Shown here: piece after piece, positions 49,362-57,520 of the stretch
Layout of the letters: each line of letters starts with the position of its first letter
Position numbering within the stretch: position 1 is the stretch's first letter
NCBI RefSeq assembly: GCF_014779765.1
Contig: NZ_JACXZA010000001.1
Coordinates: forward strand, 310,001 to 374,000
Source of the DNA: Paenibacillus terricola
GTDB taxonomy: Bacteria; Bacillota; Bacilli; Paenibacillales; Paenibacillaceae
DNA length: 64,000 bases
Direction: 5' to 3'
Made by a program: the position numbers and the translations under genes
Notes under the pieces: model-generated
What the model was told of the DNA's origin: nothing
What the model saw: only the letters and a program-made list of their open reading frames with translations
Database searches by the model: none

Positions 49362-51431
49362 ATGAGCTCAATCGGATATGAGGCATGGCTGCGTTACCCG
49401 CAGCTGGCGGAAGATAAGCAAGAAGCGTTTAGCCGCTGGTGCGGCTGCATCGTTGAAGCAGAGACAGAGGAATCCGAAGTTATGGCTGCTGCAGCTTCGG
49501 AGCTGAGTCGGGGGCTTGGACGTATGCTTGGCATTACAACTTCGGCGCGTTCTTCCCGCGACAGCAGCGGCAAAGGTTGTATCGCGATTGGTACGTTCAA
49601 CGGAGGCAATGAATCGATTGCGCACGTCTACGGTGACAGCGGCGTTTACCCTAACACAGGTGCTGAAGGTTTTGCCATTCGTACGGATGCGAAGAGCGGC
49701 ATTATTGCGATAGGCGCAGAGCAGCCGGCAGGCGTGCTCTACGGTGTCTTTCATCTATTAAGATTGATTGCGACAGGCACAGCGATCGATGAGCTGGATA
49801 TCGTAGAGCAGCCAACGAACGCGATCCGGATGATCAATCAATGGGATAATATCGACGGCAGCATAGAGCGCGGGTACGCGGGACAATCGATTTTCTACGA
49901 CAACAATGAGATCACAAAGGATCTCGGCCGCATAGAAGATTACGCCAGGCTGCTTGCTTCGACAGGCTTGAACGCAATCACAATCAATAATGTGAATGTG
50001 CATCGGCTGGAGACGTATTTTATTACGGATCGTTTCTTGCCGGACATCGCCCGTATTGCCGGGATTTTCCGCCGTTATGCGATCAAACTGTTCTTAAGCG
50101 TCAACTTCGCCAGCCCGATCGAGACTGGCGACCTGAAGACGGCCGATCCGCTGGATGCGGATGTGAAGGCTTGGTGGAAGGCGAAAGCGGATGAGGTGTA
50201 TCAAGCGATTCCTGACTTTGGCGGCTTCCTCGTCAAGGCGGATTCGGAGAATCGTCCTGGCCCGTTCACGTACGGACGCGATCATGCGGACGGCTCGAAT
50301 ATGCTGGCGGAGGCGCTGCTGCCGCACGGCGGCCTCGTCATCTGGCGCTGCTTCGTATACAACTGCAAGCAAGATTGGCGTGACCGGAAGACGGACCGCG
50401 CGCGTGCGGCGTACGATCATTTTAAGCCGCTGGATGGCCGGTTTATGGATAATGTTATTTTGCAAATTAAGAATGGTCCGATGGACTTCCAGGTTCGCGA
50501 GCCGGTATCGCCGCTGTTCGGTGCGCTTCCTTCGACGAATTGCATGATCGAGTTCCAGATTGCGCAGGAGTATACGGGGCAGGCCCGCCATCTCTGTTAT
50601 CTTGTGCCGCAGTGGAAAGAAGTGCTCGATTTCGATACGTATGCGCAGGGTGAAGGCTCGCATGTGAAGCAGGTCGTAGACGGGTCGTTGTTCGGCTACA
50701 AACATAGCGGCTTCGCGGCTGTATCTAACATCGGGGATGATGCGAACTGGACGGGGCACCCGCTGGCGCAGTCGAATCTGTATGGTTATGGCCGTCTCGC
50801 TTGGAATCCGCAACTAGCTTCGGATGCGATCGCAGAGGAGTGGACGCGGCTTACGTTCGGCAGCGAGGAGCGTGTTGTGCACACGGTCGTTGGCATGCTA
50901 ATGGACTCGTGGGGCATCTATGAGTCGTACACGGCGCCGCTTGGCGTGGGCTGGATGGTAAGTCCGAATCATCATTACGGTCCGGATGTGGATGGCTATG
51001 AGTATTCGAAGTGGGGAACCTATCATTTCTCCGATTATAAAGGAATGGGCGTTGACCGCACGCTGGCGACAGGAACCGGTTATGCGGGACAGTATCGGGA
51101 GCCGAATGCATCGGTCTATGGAACGTTGGAGTCGTGTCCGGATGAGCTGCTGCTGTTCTTCCACCATGTGCCTTATACGCATGTGCTGCATTCGGGCAAG
51201 ACGGTTATTCAGCATATTTATGATACGCACTTCGAAGGCGTGGAGCGGGCGGATGGTCTGCTGAAGCGCTGGAACGAGCTGGAGGGACAGGTCGATGCCG
51301 AGACGTTCAAACGGGCGGCGGATCGGTTCGCGCAACAAGCAGAGCATGCGAGAGAATGGCGCGATCGAATCAACACCTATTATCTTCGCAAATCCGGCAT
51401 CGGCGATGCGCTCGGCAGGACGATTTATTAG
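49362..51431 (+). CDS. aguA: GH67 alpha-glucuronidase
   Basis: Intracellular alpha-glucuronidase of 689 residues. Catalytic residues align with the Geobacillus enzyme with a constant offset of 11: Glu296 acid in [12 protein letters not shown], Asp375 in [12 protein letters not shown] and Glu403 in [10 protein letters not shown]. Other family marks are [28 protein letters not shown] and [16 protein letters not shown]. It removes 4-O-methyl-glucuronic acid from the non-reducing end of aldouronic acids, after which the GH52 enzyme cleaves xylose. No signal peptide. The GH52-GH67 pair therefore degrades imported glucuronoxylo-oligosaccharides in the cytoplasm. No xylan-specific importer is next to it, so uptake may use one of the CUT1 systems. 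Confidence 0.95.
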   Translation: MSSIGYEAWLRYPQLAEDKQEAFSRWCGCIVEAETEESEVMAAAASELSRGLGRMLGITTSARSSRDSSGKGCIAIGTFNGGNESIAHVYGDSGVYPNTGAEGFAIRTDAKSGIIAIGAEQPAGVLYGVFHLLRLIATGTAIDELDIVEQPTNAIRMINQWDNIDGSIERGYAGQSIFYDNNEITKDLGRIEDYARLLASTGLNAITINNVNVHRLETYFITDRFLPDIARIAGIFRRYAIKLFLSVNFASPIETGDLKTADPLDADVKAWWKAKADEVYQAIPDFGGFLVKADSENRPGPFTYGRDHADGSNMLAEALLPHGGLVIWRCFVYNCKQDWRDRKTDRARAAYDHFKPLDGRFMDNVILQIKNGPMDFQVREPVSPLFGALPSTNCMIEFQIAQEYTGQARHLCYLVPQWKEVLDFDTYAQGEGSHVKQVVDGSLFGYKHSGFAAVSNIGDDANWTGHPLAQSNLYGYGRLAWNPQLASDAIAEEWTRLTFGSEERVVHTVVGMLMDSWGIYESYTAPLGVGWMVSPNHHYGPDVDGYEYSKWGTYHFSDYKGMGVDRTLATGTGYAGQYREPNASVYGTLESCPDELLLFFHHVPYTHVLHSGKTVIQHIYDTHFEGVERADGLLKRWNELEGQVDAETFKRAADRFAQQAEHAREWRDRINTYYLRKSGIGDALGRTIY

Positions 51432-51498
51432 AGACTAAGGAGTTTGAGGCTCTCGAGTCTATCGGATCGAACAATTGATATGGCGATCAAATGGACAG

Positions 51499-51537
51499 CG
51501 CCCTCGGCCACATGTTGGTCGGGGGCGTTATTCCTTT
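51499..51537 (+). terminator. Terminator after GH67 gene
   Basis: Twelve-base stem (CGCCCTCGGCCA / TGGTCGGGGGCG, two G-U pairs), five-base loop, followed by TTATTCCTTT. Located 68 bases past the stop codon of the alpha-glucuronidase gene. Confidence 0.65.
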
Positions 51538-51752
51538 GCAATTGGTTAATAAAATCGCTTCGTTGTGTATCGTTGAGCGCAACAAATGACAAAATCGCAT
51601 AGCGTTTCCTTACAAATGTGCATAGCGCTTGCGTTTCATTTCGACTATGTTGTTGTTATTGTACAGATAAGTGCATTTTGTTGAAAAAGCGTAAGTTGAC
51701 ACGTACATCTCAGGCGATGTCCAAGCTTCACACACGTAAGGAGGAATACCCT
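51538..51752. other. Gene-free spacer upstream of sugar isomerase-like gene
   Basis: AT-rich stretch. A TTGACA lies at 51696 but no matching -10 box at normal distance was found. The frame upstream of the TTG start is open to 51618 with a Cys-rich, non-conserved translation, so it is not treated as coding. Confidence 0.4.
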
Positions 51753-52589
51753 TTGTATCAGGAAAAATTGTCGCTTAGCAGCTGGAGTGTGCACCGATTG
51801 CTCGGATCGAGCCGCTGGACGGTATGGGATGAATCAGCCTCCCAGCCTGCCACCCATGTTGAGGAGGGAGACGCAGCGCTTGCGCTGCTGGATCTTCCAC
51901 AGGCTGTTGCGGAGAAGGGGTTCCGTTATTTGGAGCTGTGTCACTTTCATCTGCCTACACAGGACGAGCCATATCTGGCGCAGTTACGAGAAGCTATTGT
52001 TAATGCTGGCGTGTCGCTGCATACGCTGCTCATCGACTACGGCGATCTCTCATCGCCGGATCCCGTACGGCGTTCAGCCGACGAGCAGTTTATCATGATG
52101 TGGATCGATATTGCACAGAAGCTTGGAGCTTCAGCCGTTCGGGTTGTAGCGGGCGAGCAGGGGACGGAAGATGCAGTGGCGATTGCGCGCAGTGCGGCTT
52201 CGCTGCAGCGTCTTCATCGTTACGGTTCGGAACGTGGCGTGCAGGTCGTGACCGAGAATTTCCGCGAGCTAACCGCTACGTTGGCGAACTGGCAAGCGGT
52301 TATGGAAGCGGCGGGCGGCAGAATCCGCACGATCGTTGATTTCGGCAACATGCAGTCGAACGAGAAGGAGGCGGCGATCGCATACGGTGCGCCGATTGCG
52401 CATTCGATTCATGCGAAGCCGGTTTACCTGGCGGACGGTTCGTTCGACGAGGAGGAGCTGCGCCGGAATGTAGCGATAGCTGCTGCGAACGGGAGCAGCG
52501 AGGCGCCGATCTCGGTTATTTTTGACCAAGATGGCGATGTATGGGAAGGGATTGAGCGGATTGCGAATGTGATCGTCAATTCTCAGTGA
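51753..52589 (+). CDS. Sugar phosphate isomerase/epimerase family protein (xylose isomerase-like TIM barrel)
   Basis: Protein of 278 residues of the AP endonuclease-2/xylose isomerase-like TIM barrel family. Evidence: 'QAVAEKGFRYLELCHFHLP' (strand 1 of the barrel), VNAGVSLHTLLIDYGDLSS, AQKLGASAVRVVAGEQG, 'GVQVVTENFRELTATLANW' with the metal-ligand Glu, and IVDFGNMQS, then HSIHAKPVYL. Members isomerise or epimerise sugars or cleave sugar-derived compounds. A TTG start is chosen since AAGGAGG lies eight bases upstream. It stands between the GH67 gene and an MFS gene on the same strand. Substrate unknown; a role with glucuronate or xylose derivatives is plausible from context. Confidence 0.8.
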   Translation: MYQEKLSLSSWSVHRLLGSSRWTVWDESASQPATHVEEGDAALALLDLPQAVAEKGFRYLELCHFHLPTQDEPYLAQLREAIVNAGVSLHTLLIDYGDLSSPDPVRRSADEQFIMMWIDIAQKLGASAVRVVAGEQGTEDAVAIARSAASLQRLHRYGSERGVQVVTENFRELTATLANWQAVMEAAGGRIRTIVDFGNMQSNEKEAAIAYGAPIAHSIHAKPVYLADGSFDEEELRRNVAIAAANGSSEAPISVIFDQDGDVWEGIERIANVIVNSQ

Positions 52590-52678
52590 TTTCCTGCTGT
52601 CGGAATAGCGAGCGCTTGTTACAATAGGGGGATCGCGCTTTGCGCTATTACGACATCAATGAAATCTGGTGAATCCTC

Positions 52679-54001
52679 TTGTCTGGCATCAAACGATTAT
52701 TTCCTTCGGTAGAGCTATCCGCTCTGCGCAAGCTTCCGAGGGACGCTGTTTATTTCTTGGCTGCTAGTTTTGCAAACTCGGTAGGGATGGCGATCATGTG
52801 GCCGCTTACGACGTTCTATGTGCACAATGTGCTGGGACAATCGTATGGCGATGCAGGCATGGTCGTTTTCTTTCAATCGCTGTTCAGCGTGTTCGGCCAG
52901 TTCTCGGGCGGACAGCTGTATTATCGTCTTGGTCCGAAAAATATGATCGCAGGCTCCTTCGTCATCGCCTCGATTCTGCTTCTGCTTATCGCAGCGACGA
53001 GCAGTTGGCCGCTGTATATCGTATGTCTCAGCTTGTTCGGCTTTGCGAATGGCGTTGCGATGCCTGCGATGAATGCTTATATCGGCTTCCGTTGGAAGGA
53101 ACATCGCCGTGAATTGTATAACGTCATGTACGTGTGCAACAACTTCGGCGTATCGGTAGGCGCAGCTGTCGGCGGGCTGGTTGCTGCGGTATCGTTCTCG
53201 CTCACCTATGTGCTGACAGGCGGGACGATGATGGTGTTCGCACTATTTCTGTTTGTATTTATTCGTGGTGCATCGGCGGTTGGCGCGAGTGGCGCGGATG
53301 GGGGAGCGACTGCTGATGCAGATGCTAGCGCTAATGGAAGTAGAAGCGGGATGGAGGAGCGGGACAAGCATACGTATAATCGCAGAGATTTGCTGCGGAA
53401 CGTTAACTTGTATTTGTATATTTCGCTTGGCTCGATGTTCTATTGGATTACGTTCCAGCAGTGGTCGACGGGCGTCGCTCCATATATGGAGGAGCATGGG
53501 CTGGGCATGGATTTGTACAGCTTGCTCTGGACGGTCAATGGCGTCGTTATCGTGGCTGGTCAACCGATTACGAGCTGGATGAAGCGGAGAAAGCTGGCGA
53601 ATACGATCAGTAAGCAGATGCTGCTCAGCTCGCTGTTTACGTTGTTCGCTTGCATGTTCATCTTCGCGTTCCATGCGCATTATGCGTACCTGATGATCGG
53701 GATGGTGCTCGCAACGTTCGGCGAAATGCTGCTGCTGCCCGCGATTCTAACCTATCTCTCCGAGCGGACGGGTGCCAATGCGCCATTCTACATGGGTTTG
53801 AATGGCGCATTGGCCAACGTGGGTCGGATGCTCGGTCCGCTTATGTTCGGACACGCGTTCGACCTATGGGGCGTGAACGTGGTGTTCCTCCTCGGCACGC
53901 TCAGCGCGTTGGTCGCGCTGCTGCTGTTCTACGCGCACCGCCATGTGAACCGTAAGCCGCAGTCGCAGAGCGACGGCTCGCTACGCCCAGCCGCGCGGTA
54001 A
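52679..54001 (+). CDS. MFS transporter
   Basis: Major facilitator superfamily protein of 440 residues with about 12 membrane helices. N-terminal helices include 'AVYFLAASFANSVGMAIMWPLTTFYV'; the A-motif-like loop is 'GGQLYYRLGPKNMIAGSFVI', and the second half begins after a cytoplasmic stretch of about 45 residues rich in Ala, Gly and Asp (ASGADGGATADADASANGS), with VNLYLYISLGSMFYWITFQQW. The C-terminus is polar. The start is a TTG with a weak TGGTGA upstream, so translation may be modest. The gene follows the isomerase-like gene by 89 bases; an export or import role for sugars is possible but the family is too broad to say. An intrinsic terminator follows. Confidence 0.85.
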   Translation: MSGIKRLFPSVELSALRKLPRDAVYFLAASFANSVGMAIMWPLTTFYVHNVLGQSYGDAGMVVFFQSLFSVFGQFSGGQLYYRLGPKNMIAGSFVIASILLLLIAATSSWPLYIVCLSLFGFANGVAMPAMNAYIGFRWKEHRRELYNVMYVCNNFGVSVGAAVGGLVAAVSFSLTYVLTGGTMMVFALFLFVFIRGASAVGASGADGGATADADASANGSRSGMEERDKHTYNRRDLLRNVNLYLYISLGSMFYWITFQQWSTGVAPYMEEHGLGMDLYSLLWTVNGVVIVAGQPITSWMKRRKLANTISKQMLLSSLFTLFACMFIFAFHAHYAYLMIGMVLATFGEMLLLPAILTYLSERTGANAPFYMGLNGALANVGRMLGPLMFGHAFDLWGVNVVFLLGTLSALVALLLFYAHRHVNRKPQSQSDGSLRPAAR

Positions 54002-54019
54002 GCGGTTATGCTACGTAGA

Positions 54020-54047
54020 AGAGGTGCAGAGATGCGCCTCTTTTTTT
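54020..54047 (+). terminator. Terminator after MFS gene
   Basis: Nine-base stem (AGAGGTGCA / TGCGCCTCT with one G-U), four-base loop GAGA, followed by TTTTTTTG. Starts 19 bases after the stop codon. Confidence 0.88.
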
Positions 54048-54120
54048 GTTTGCGCTCGTGATGAGAGGGAGTCCGCTAATCAGATGCAGAAATGCATCAT
54101 ATCGAACTGACGATCTCCGC
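54048..54120. other. Short spacer before the 51-bp array
   Basis: About 70 bases with no recognisable element between the MFS terminator and the tandem array. Confidence 0.4.
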
Positions 54121-54584
54121 GCCACGAAGGTGCAAAACCGCACCTACACCGCGCCCCGACGCTGCGCCAGTGCCTCGTAGGTGCAAAACTGCACCTACAA
54201 CCGCGTCGCAACGCCGCGCCAGCGCCCCGTAGGTGCAAAACTGCACCTACACCGCGTCGCAGCACCGCACCCGTGCCCCGTAGGTGCAAAACTGCACCTA
54301 CACCGCGTCGCAGCGCCGCACCAGTGCCCCGTAGGTGCAAAACTGCACCTACACCGCGTCGCAGCGCCGCACCAGTGCCCCGTAGGTGCAAAACCGCACC
54401 TACACCGCGCCCCGACGCTGCGCCCGTGCCCCGTAGGTGCAAAACTGCACCTACACCGCGCCCCAACGCTGCGCCAGCGCCCCGTAGGTGCAAAACTGCA
54501 CCTACATCGCGCCCCGACGCTGCGCCAGTGCCCCGTAGGTGCAAAACTGCACCTACACCGCGCCCCAACGCTGCGTCCGCACTT
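54121..54584. repeat. Nine-copy 51-bp tandem array with a hairpin in each unit
   Basis: The core AGGTGCAAAA recurs at 54128, 54179, 54231, 54282, 54333, 54384, 54435, 54486 and 54537, a period of 51 with one 52. Each unit has a perfect stem TAGGTGCA-AAAC-TGCACCTA (some units AACC) followed by a GC-rich joint resembling CACCGCGCCCCGACGCTGCGCCAGTGCCCCG. Joint sequences fall into two subtypes (GCGTCGCAGCGCCGCACC and GCGCCCCGACGCTGCGCC) arranged in blocks, so the array grew by unit duplication. Because 51 is a multiple of three, long frames occur on both strands, but they lack ribosome binding sites and merely repeat. It is not CRISPR, since no unique spacers exist. Confidence 0.92.
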
Positions 54585-54748
54585 CGAATAGTTCTATTAG
54601 CTCTAAGAGCGATAACACATTTCTTACCACAAGTTTCACACCAAATATTTGTCCCTACGCACTGCAACTATTTTCTTCCTGTCACGTTTACTGGTTATCC
54701 ATTATTTTCTATATACCGCTATTCATTCTCTTAATGAGGGAGATGTCC
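54585..54748. other. Spacer with promoter region of the secreted-protein gene
   Basis: AT-richer stretch between the array and the secreted-protein gene. No confident promoter hexamers identified; GAGGGAG just before the ATG at 54749 is the ribosome binding site. Confidence 0.4.
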
Positions 54749-56110
54749 ATGTTACCGATCCATGTCAATGCCGCCCTTCGCAAACAGCGCGTAAGAAGCG
54801 TAAGAACCATCCTCATTCTGCTGACATTCATCCTGCTTATCACAACGATCACACCGCTGCCCGCCATTCAATCCCACGCAGAGGCCGCAACACCCACCAA
54901 GTCCGATCCCATCGTTAGGCTGCTGCAAGAAACGAAGTCTTACATGACCCGAGCTAAGCAGCTAGATCAATCAAACGACCAAGAAGGCACATACGCTAAC
55001 GTAGCCAAAGGAGAAGCCAAGCTGTTACAAGCGATACAATCCAAAGGCGCGTCCGATCCTAAGTATGGAGCCCTCTTTGCGACGAGCGGCTTTTCTATGA
55101 GCACCGTGCTTCACCCAACCAATACAGGAGTAGAATTCGTTCGGACGTTCGCAAGTAATATTCCTTGCGACGTGGCGGGCTGCCAAGGTGTACCATTAAG
55201 CGTCGTCATGATGTTCAAGTTCACGGACGGAACAACATCAACTATTCGCACGCACATCGTTCCGCTGCCTGGGGACACCGAAGAGGTGAATCAATTCTTC
55301 ATTTATGTTTTGAAGCAATATGGACTGTTCCGTACATCGTCTGGCGACATCATCATGCTGAATGTTTTGGCAAATTGGCGTGGCGGCGGATACAGCATCA
55401 GTCTGCGCAATTTGAGCCACGGGAATCGTTTGGAGTCTTACACGAGGCTTTTTAACAAGTCCGATCTGCCGGGGGCGCTCTTAAAGCAGTGGGATGATTC
55501 GCAGAAATCGTTCTTCGGCTTATGTGATGAAGGTGAACCAACTGTGAATTGCACAGTAGAGGAGTCTGAACAAACCGCATTGAAAGCAATCGATGAGGAT
55601 GCAGGGACCGTTACATTTGGAACCAAAGTGATTCATCTGCGCAATGTATCGACGGTGAAATCGAACACGGATCGAGTGAAGCTGAGGAAGTTTATCGATA
55701 GTCTCGTCAAAGAAGGGACGTTTGCAAATATACAGATTCATCCTGGGGAACAAATCGTGGCCGTACCGCAGCTCGGCGAACCGCTCGCCAAACATGACAA
55801 TATGCTGCTCTATCGCAGTTTTACTCTTCAAACCAATGCAATCGGCGAGGTCAAACATATCTACTATTCAGCTCGTACAGCCGGTCTGCAGACAATGACG
55901 CTTGCATGGCTGGAGAACCAACTTGGAACAACAGCAGTGAACAGAGGAGGCAGCAGCGCCTTGAACGTGTTGGTTCGGTCTCGATACGGACTGTTCCGCC
56001 TGACGTTCACAGCACCGAATCGAAGCAGTCGGGTTCAAACCATCAGTTTGTCGGGACCGCTCGAGGCTGATACCCGCGGCATTGAGATAAGTACAGCCGG
56101 CTCAACGTAA
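54749..56110 (+). CDS. Secreted protein of unknown function
   Basis: Protein of 453 residues, not recognised. The N-terminus has basic residues (KQRVRSVRT), a hydrophobic stretch of about 20 residues (ILILLTFILLITTITPLPA) and a likely cleavage near SHAEAA, so it is exported. The mature part has an early helical region (LLQETKSYMTRAKQLDQSND), then beta-rich stretches including 'RTFASNIPCDVAGCQGVPLS' with a Cys pair, and 'FFGLCDEGEPTVNCTVEE' with another Cys pair; disulfides are possible. The end is beta-rich. The ATG at 54749 is chosen since GAGGGAG lies six bases upstream; two earlier in-frame ATGs overlap that site, and the frame runs back into the repeat array. It is convergent with the leftward phosphatase gene. 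It might be a surface or spore protein; nothing proves this. Confidence 0.75.
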   Translation: MLPIHVNAALRKQRVRSVRTILILLTFILLITTITPLPAIQSHAEAATPTKSDPIVRLLQETKSYMTRAKQLDQSNDQEGTYANVAKGEAKLLQAIQSKGASDPKYGALFATSGFSMSTVLHPTNTGVEFVRTFASNIPCDVAGCQGVPLSVVMMFKFTDGTTSTIRTHIVPLPGDTEEVNQFFIYVLKQYGLFRTSSGDIIMLNVLANWRGGGYSISLRNLSHGNRLESYTRLFNKSDLPGALLKQWDDSQKSFFGLCDEGEPTVNCTVEESEQTALKAIDEDAGTVTFGTKVIHLRNVSTVKSNTDRVKLRKFIDSLVKEGTFANIQIHPGEQIVAVPQLGEPLAKHDNMLLYRSFTLQTNAIGEVKHIYYSARTAGLQTMTLAWLENQLGTTAVNRGGSSALNVLVRSRYGLFRLTFTAPNRSSRVQTISLSGPLEADTRGIEISTAGST

Positions 56111-56154
56111 GTTTGTGCCTATCTCTACAGAGCCCCATCCAAGTTAGAACGCTC

Positions 56155-56784
56155 TTATTCATTCATGTCCTCAACCGCAACCAAATGCGCTACCGACGCA
56201 AAACTCTCGATCTTGAAGCGCCCTGCATCATACGAAACGCTCGTTATTGAGCATTCGGGGACAATGCTGCTCTGTACAGCAACAAAATCCGCATGCCAAC
56301 GAATCAATTCGATCTCATCGAACGTCTGCACAAGAAAATCGGTAAGGACGCCGCCATGCGTAACAACAACAATGCTGCTCCCATCCGGCGCGGCGTCTCC
56401 GATTTCCATCAACGCAGCAGCGAAGCGCTCACCAGCCTGCCCGGCAGAGTCACCTGCTGCAGGAATCAATGCTGGATCCCGCGTACACTGGTCCCACATT
56501 GCAATGAAATCGTCGAGGCTTTGTCCAGGCAGATCGCCCCAGTTTGCACGCTCGCGAAGCCGATGATCTTCCGCTATATCAGCCGTCCAACCCTCCAGCG
56601 CACTAGCAATAATTGCAGCTGTTTGCTTCGCCCTAAGCAGTGGACTAGCAACAATAGCCTCCAACTTTTCCCCTTGGAAAAAATGAGCCGTCGCCTCTGC
56701 CTGCGATCGGCCTTTATCGGTAATCGCTACATCGCCGATCGCCTTCTCCTTCAGCGCATGGCGATCCAGATAGAACGTCCGCAA
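56155..56784 (-). CDS. Histidine phosphatase family protein with atypical RHA motif
   Basis: Phosphoglycerate mutase-like protein of about 209 residues. The N-terminal catalytic motif usually reads RHG; here it is FYLDRHALKEKAIGD, retaining Arg and His but with Ala-Leu after them. Other conserved parts are present: ITDKGRSQAEATAHFF, IVASPLLRAKQTAAII, and the second His in SIVVVTHGGVLTDFLV. The usual Glu is represented by RLRERANWGDLPG. Substrate unknown. A TTG at 56784 is preferred because GAGGAGGAA lies six bases upstream and gives the compact family N-terminus; a GTG at 56826 would overlap the ArsR-type gene. It follows that regulator by 14 bases, so both are co-transcribed. Confidence 0.8.
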   Translation of the reverse strand: MRTFYLDRHALKEKAIGDVAITDKGRSQAEATAHFFQGEKLEAIVASPLLRAKQTAAIIASALEGWTADIAEDHRLRERANWGDLPGQSLDDFIAMWDQCTRDPALIPAAGDSAGQAGERFAAALMEIGDAAPDGSSIVVVTHGGVLTDFLVQTFDEIELIRWHADFVAVQSSIVPECSITSVSYDAGRFKIESFASVAHLVAVEDMNE

Positions 56785-56798
56785 ATTCGCTTCCTCCT

Positions 56799-57404
56799 CT
56801 AGGAGAGCGACTCCCACCGCGCCCACAGTTCCGGTGGATTCAGCTCATACGTTTCTTTCTCCCGAAACATGAATTGATGCATAATAAACTCCCGACGAAT
56901 GGTTGCAAAATCATCATGGTACTGCTTGATGTACGCATTGATTTCCTTCTCTGTATAGGTTCGCGACTTCTCCAGCCCATCCACGATATGTTCCAGCACG
57001 ATCAGCTTCTTCTTCAATTGCGATGGAATTTGCTTCAGCTTGCCATTCTTATCGAAGAAGTTCTTGATAACGGACTCCTTGAACCGCGTCAGCTCTTCGT
57101 CCATCGGATTGAGTTCGTCTCTCGCGTTCGTACCGCGATAGATGAAGTCGGCAGAAGCCGTTGCACTATTTTTCAGAAAATAATGATTGAGCGAGAAGTA
57201 GATCGTATTCTTCTCCCGGCGTTCATTGATCAGGCTCGCTTCCCGCAGTTTAGCTGCGTGATGGGTAACGGTTGCGGGCGTAACGCCCAGCTTCTCCGCA
57301 AGTTCCAATCCGTTCCGCTCGCCGTCTGCGAGCAGGACGAGCATCCGAAGCCGATTCGCATCGGCCAACGCTTTATGGTAGCTGACGACCTTGTCTAGTT
57401 GCAT
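56799..57404 (-). CDS. ArsR-family regulator with DUF2087 domain
   Basis: Transcriptional regulator of 201 residues. Residues 1-75 are an ArsR winged helix (YHKALADANRLRMLVLLADGERNGLELAEKLGVTPATVTHHAAKLREASLI). Residues 115-195 match DUF2087: 'GKLKQIPSQLKKKLIVLEHIVDGLEKSRTYTEKEINAYIKQYHDDFATIRREFI'. Metal-binding CxC motifs are absent, so a metal sensor role is not supported. AAAGGAG lies 11 bases ahead of the ATG. A 12-base palindrome, ATCTAATTAGAT, lies about 35 bases upstream and may be its own operator. It is the first gene of a leftward pair with the histidine phosphatase. Confidence 0.9.
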   Translation of the reverse strand: MQLDKVVSYHKALADANRLRMLVLLADGERNGLELAEKLGVTPATVTHHAAKLREASLINERREKNTIYFSLNHYFLKNSATASADFIYRGTNARDELNPMDEELTRFKESVIKNFFDKNGKLKQIPSQLKKKLIVLEHIVDGLEKSRTYTEKEINAYIKQYHDDFATIRREFIMHQFMFREKETYELNPPELWARWESLS

Positions 57405-57436
57405 CTACTTTCACGCTCCTTTACAATTTAACAACA

Positions 57437-57448
57437 ATCTAATTAGAT
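57437..57448. promoter_or_regulatory. Palindromic candidate operator of the ArsR-DUF2087 gene
   Basis: ATCTAATTAGAT is a perfect 12-base palindrome 33 bases upstream of the regulator start codon, within the probable promoter. Autoregulation by ArsR-type proteins through such sites is common; direct evidence is lacking. Confidence 0.45.
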
Positions 57449-57520
57449 ACTAGTTAAAACGAAATATAAACGAAGGCCCGGGCAAAGTCAATACCCGAGG
57501 CCTGTTCGTCATGCGCTTAC

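Noticed and set aside
51618-51752. N-terminal extension of the isomerase-like protein
   Set aside because: Cys-rich, non-conserved translation with no ribosome binding site; AAGGAGG eight bases before the TTG at 51753 fixes the start.
54080-54734. Long open frames on both strands through the 51-bp array, with repetitive His/Leu/Arg/Pro-rich translations
   Set aside because: They arise since 51 is a multiple of three and the units lack stops. They have no ribosome binding site, overlap each other on both strands and merely repeat the unit.
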